From assembly GCA_040905285.1 (NCBI GenBank), contig JBBDRV010000089.1:1-7922 (forward strand): a stretch of 7,922 bases of DNA, read 5' to 3'. Positions 6,237 through 7,922 of this stretch are shown one piece after another; positions within the stretch are counted from its first letter, which is position 1, and the number at the start of each line of letters is the position of its first letter. The notes under the pieces are model-generated. The model worked only from the letters and a program-made list of their open reading frames with translations. It did not search any database and was not told where the DNA came from. The translations under genes were made by a program, and so were the position numbers. The stretch comes from JBBDRV01 sp040905285. Lineage in GTDB: Bacteria; Bacteroidota; Rhodothermia; Balneolales; Balneolaceae.

Positions 6237-6252
6237 GTTTTATTCGTATACT
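6221..6252 (+). promoter_or_regulatory. ileS: Possible promoter for ileS
   Basis: TTTG at 6221-6224 (or TTGAGT at 6222-6227 in sigma-70 style) and TATACT at 6247-6252 are separated by 22 (or 19) bases, which fits the Bacteroidota -33/-7 pattern. The start codon is 39 bases beyond the second box, leaving a leader of about 30 bases. That is too short for a T-box, and none is seen. Confidence 0.35.
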
Positions 6253-6291
6253 TAAGGCTTAATTATTTTACAATAGCACGCATTCGGCTGT

Positions 6292-7922
6292 ATGGCAAAA
6301 AAGTTTGAAGAAGTAAAACAACTTACATATCCCAAGTCAGAGGTTGAGATTCTGAACTGGTGGAAAAAGAAGAAAATCTTCGAAAAGAGCATGGAATCCA
6401 GGGAAGATGGAATTCCATTCACTTTTTATGAAGGTCCGCCGACGGCCAACGGAAAACCTGGAATTCATCACGTTCTGTCAAGAACGGTAAAAGATCTGTT
6501 TTGCCGGTACAAGACGTTGAAAGGATTCAAGGTAGAACGAAAAGCGGGGTGGGATACTCACGGTCTTCCTGTAGAGATTGAAGTGGAAAAAGAGCTGGGG
6601 CTGGAAGGACGTTCGCAGGTGGAAGAGTACGGAATTGCAGAATACAATAAGCAGTGCCGGGAGAGTGTACTCAAGTATAAACATCTGTGGGATGAGCTCA
6701 CCACAAGGATGGGATATTGGGTGGATCTTGAGAATCCGTACGTCACCTTCGAAAATGACTATATCGAATCGATCTGGTGGGCATTCAAAACCCTTTTTGA
6801 CAAGGATCTGATTTACAGGGGTTATAAAATCCAGTGGTATTCCCCCGGTAGCGGGACTGTGCTCTCTTCTCATGAAGTGAGCCTGGGATACCGGGAGACA
6901 CAGGATCCCTCCATTTATGTAAAATTTCCCCTGGATGCCGATCCGAAAGTACATTTTCTGGCCTGGACGACGACTCCCTGGACTATCATTTCCAATATGG
7001 CATTGGCGGTGAATCCTGATATTGACTATGTGAAGGTGAAAGTTACCGAAGGGGAAGAAACCGAATTTTACATTGTTGCGGAAGGCTGCCTTGAAAATAC
7101 ACTGCGCCATGAGTATGAAATTGTAGACCGTTACAAGGGCGGTGAGCTGGTTGGCTGGACCTATCGGCCTCCCTTTGAATATGCACTGAATGCCCATGGA
7201 AAAGAGCAGGCCTGGAGAGTGGTTCCGGCTGATTATGTGACGACTGAAGAGGGGACCGGAGTGGTCCACACGGCTCCCGCTTTTGGCGCTGACGACTATA
7301 ATACCTGCATGAAAGCCGGAATTCCGTTGTACAACCCCGTAGACAGGGAGGGCCGTTTTACAGAAGACGTGCCTGATTTTCAGGGAATGTGGTTTAAAGA
7401 TGCTGACAAGGATATCAACCGCGTCCTGAAAGATAAAGGTCTGATGTACATGCATGAGACCTTTGTCCATAATTATCCATTTGACTGGCGGAAAGAGACG
7501 CCGCTTATGTCCTATCCTGTTGAATCCTGGTTTATCAAAACAACCGGCGTCAAGGACCGGATGGTTGAGTTGAACAGGGAGATCAACTGGAAGCCGGATA
7601 CCACAGGCACCGGGCGTTTCGGCTCATGGCTTGAAAACAACGTCGACTGGGCGGTATCCCGCCAGCGCTACTGGGGGACACCGCTACCGCTGTGGGTGAG
7701 TAACAGGGATCCGGACTATGTGGAGTGTATCGGAAGCCTTGAGGAACTGAGGAAAAAGGCTGGTTTCACAGAGGATATTGAAATTGATCTGCACAGACCT
7801 TTCATTGATGAAATCACCTGGGAAGCCCCGGATGGTGGAACTATGGTCAGGGTGCCGGATCTGCTGGACGTATGGTTCGATTCCGGAGCCATGCCCTTTG
7901 CCCAGTGGCACTATCCGTTTGA
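6292..7922 (+). CDS. ileS: Isoleucyl-tRNA synthetase, type 2-like (3' end outside window)
   Basis: The first 543 residues of cytosolic isoleucyl-tRNA synthetase, which charges tRNA-Ile and edits misactivated valine. The frame is open to the window edge; family members run to about 1,050 residues, so KMSKS and the anticodon-binding domain are missing from view. Visible in order are FYEGPPTANGKPGIHHV (45-61), GWDTHGLPVE (86-95), the CP1 editing domain with WTTTPWT (225-231) and GTGVVHTAPAFGADDY (321-336), WAVSRQRYWGTPLP (453-466) and DVWFDSGAMPF (526-536). The class I signature is GIHH (57-60) rather than HIGH: first and third positions are swapped. PGIHH and HTAPAFGADDY point to the eukaryote-like type 2. 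The ATG at 6292 is the natural start; no Shine-Dalgarno is evident. The gene is divergent from the phosphatase operon and stands alone here. Confidence 0.96.
   Translation, partial: MAKKFEEVKQLTYPKSEVEILNWWKKKKIFEKSMESREDGIPFTFYEGPPTANGKPGIHHVLSRTVKDLFCRYKTLKGFKVERKAGWDTHGLPVEIEVEKELGLEGRSQVEEYGIAEYNKQCRESVLKYKHLWDELTTRMGYWVDLENPYVTFENDYIESIWWAFKTLFDKDLIYRGYKIQWYSPGSGTVLSSHEVSLGYRETQDPSIYVKFPLDADPKVHFLAWTTTPWTIISNMALAVNPDIDYVKVKVTEGEETEFYIVAEGCLENTLRHEYEIVDRYKGGELVGWTYRPPFEYALNAHGKEQAWRVVPADYVTTEEGTGVVHTAPAFGADDYNTCMKAGIPLYNPVDREGRFTEDVPDFQGMWFKDADKDINRVLKDKGLMYMHETFVHNYPFDWRKETPLMSYPVESWFIKTTGVKDRMVELNREINWKPDTTGTGRFGSWLENNVDWAVSRQRYWGTPLPLWVSNRDPDYVECIGSLEELRKKAGFTEDIEIDLHRPFIDEITWEAPDGGTMVRVPDLLDVWFDSGAMPFAQWHYPF

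Noticed and set aside
6253..6291. T-box or other riboswitch before ileS
   Set aside because: The leader after the likely promoter is only about 30 bases, with no T-box sequence or antiterminator.
6478..7470. A 330-codon open frame on the - strand, opposite ileS
   Set aside because: It lies wholly inside the strongly conserved ileS frame, which carries all the family motifs. Its translation shows no domain, and long antisense frames are common opposite such genes.
576..7560. Recurring CCGGACC/GGTCCGG-like words, for example near 576, 781, 1071, 3869, 4662 and 6202
   Set aside because: Most lie inside genes in different frames and contexts with no regular spacing; codon preference and moderate GC explain them well enough.

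Overview
The window looks like an ordinary chromosomal stretch from a member of the Bacteroidota/Balneolota lineage; a halophilic Balneolaceae-type bacterium is my best guess. This is inferred from three things: a YpdA-type flavoprotein of the bacillithiol world, a DUF4292 lipoprotein gene translationally coupled to an EnvC-like gene (an arrangement I associate with this phylum), and mostly weak or absent Shine-Dalgarno sequences. GC content is moderate and even by eye. I see no mobile element, CRISPR array, tRNA or phage gene.

Layout: the left edge (1 to about 70) is the 3' half of the bacterial SRP RNA (ffs) on the + strand. Seven genes follow on the - strand, filling 145-6021. In their own direction of transcription they are: a low-molecular-weight tyrosine-phosphatase-family gene (6021-5515), a fructosamine-kinase-family gene (5513-4644), a BtuF-like binding protein without a signal peptide (4630-3893), a DUF4292 lipoprotein (3773-3021, TTG start), an EnvC-like divergent LytM protein (3024-1699), a small four-helix membrane protein of unknown function (1592-1185) and a YpdA-like FAD/NAD(P)H oxidoreductase (1098-145). 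A 270-base divergent promoter region separates this block from ileS on the + strand (6292 to the window end, 3'-truncated).

How the genes may work together: phosphatase and kinase are 1 base apart and form a plausible protein-deglycation pair, since LMW-PTPs can act as ribulosamine-5-phosphatases and FN3K relatives phosphorylate ketosamine adducts so that they fall off proteins. The binding-protein gene follows 13 bases later and is probably cotranscribed. DUF4292 and envC overlap by ATGA and form an envelope/cell-wall pair. The last two genes are separated by gaps of about 100 bases and may be transcribed separately.

I find no wholly new system. The points worth a second look are residue-level: IleRS carries a GIHH signature in place of HIGH, a variant tied to very strong mupirocin resistance in some type-2 IleRS; the YpdA homologue has Ile where the staphylococcal enzyme has its active-site Cys; the EnvC-like protein has lost all the LytM histidines; and the BtuF-like protein has no export signal.
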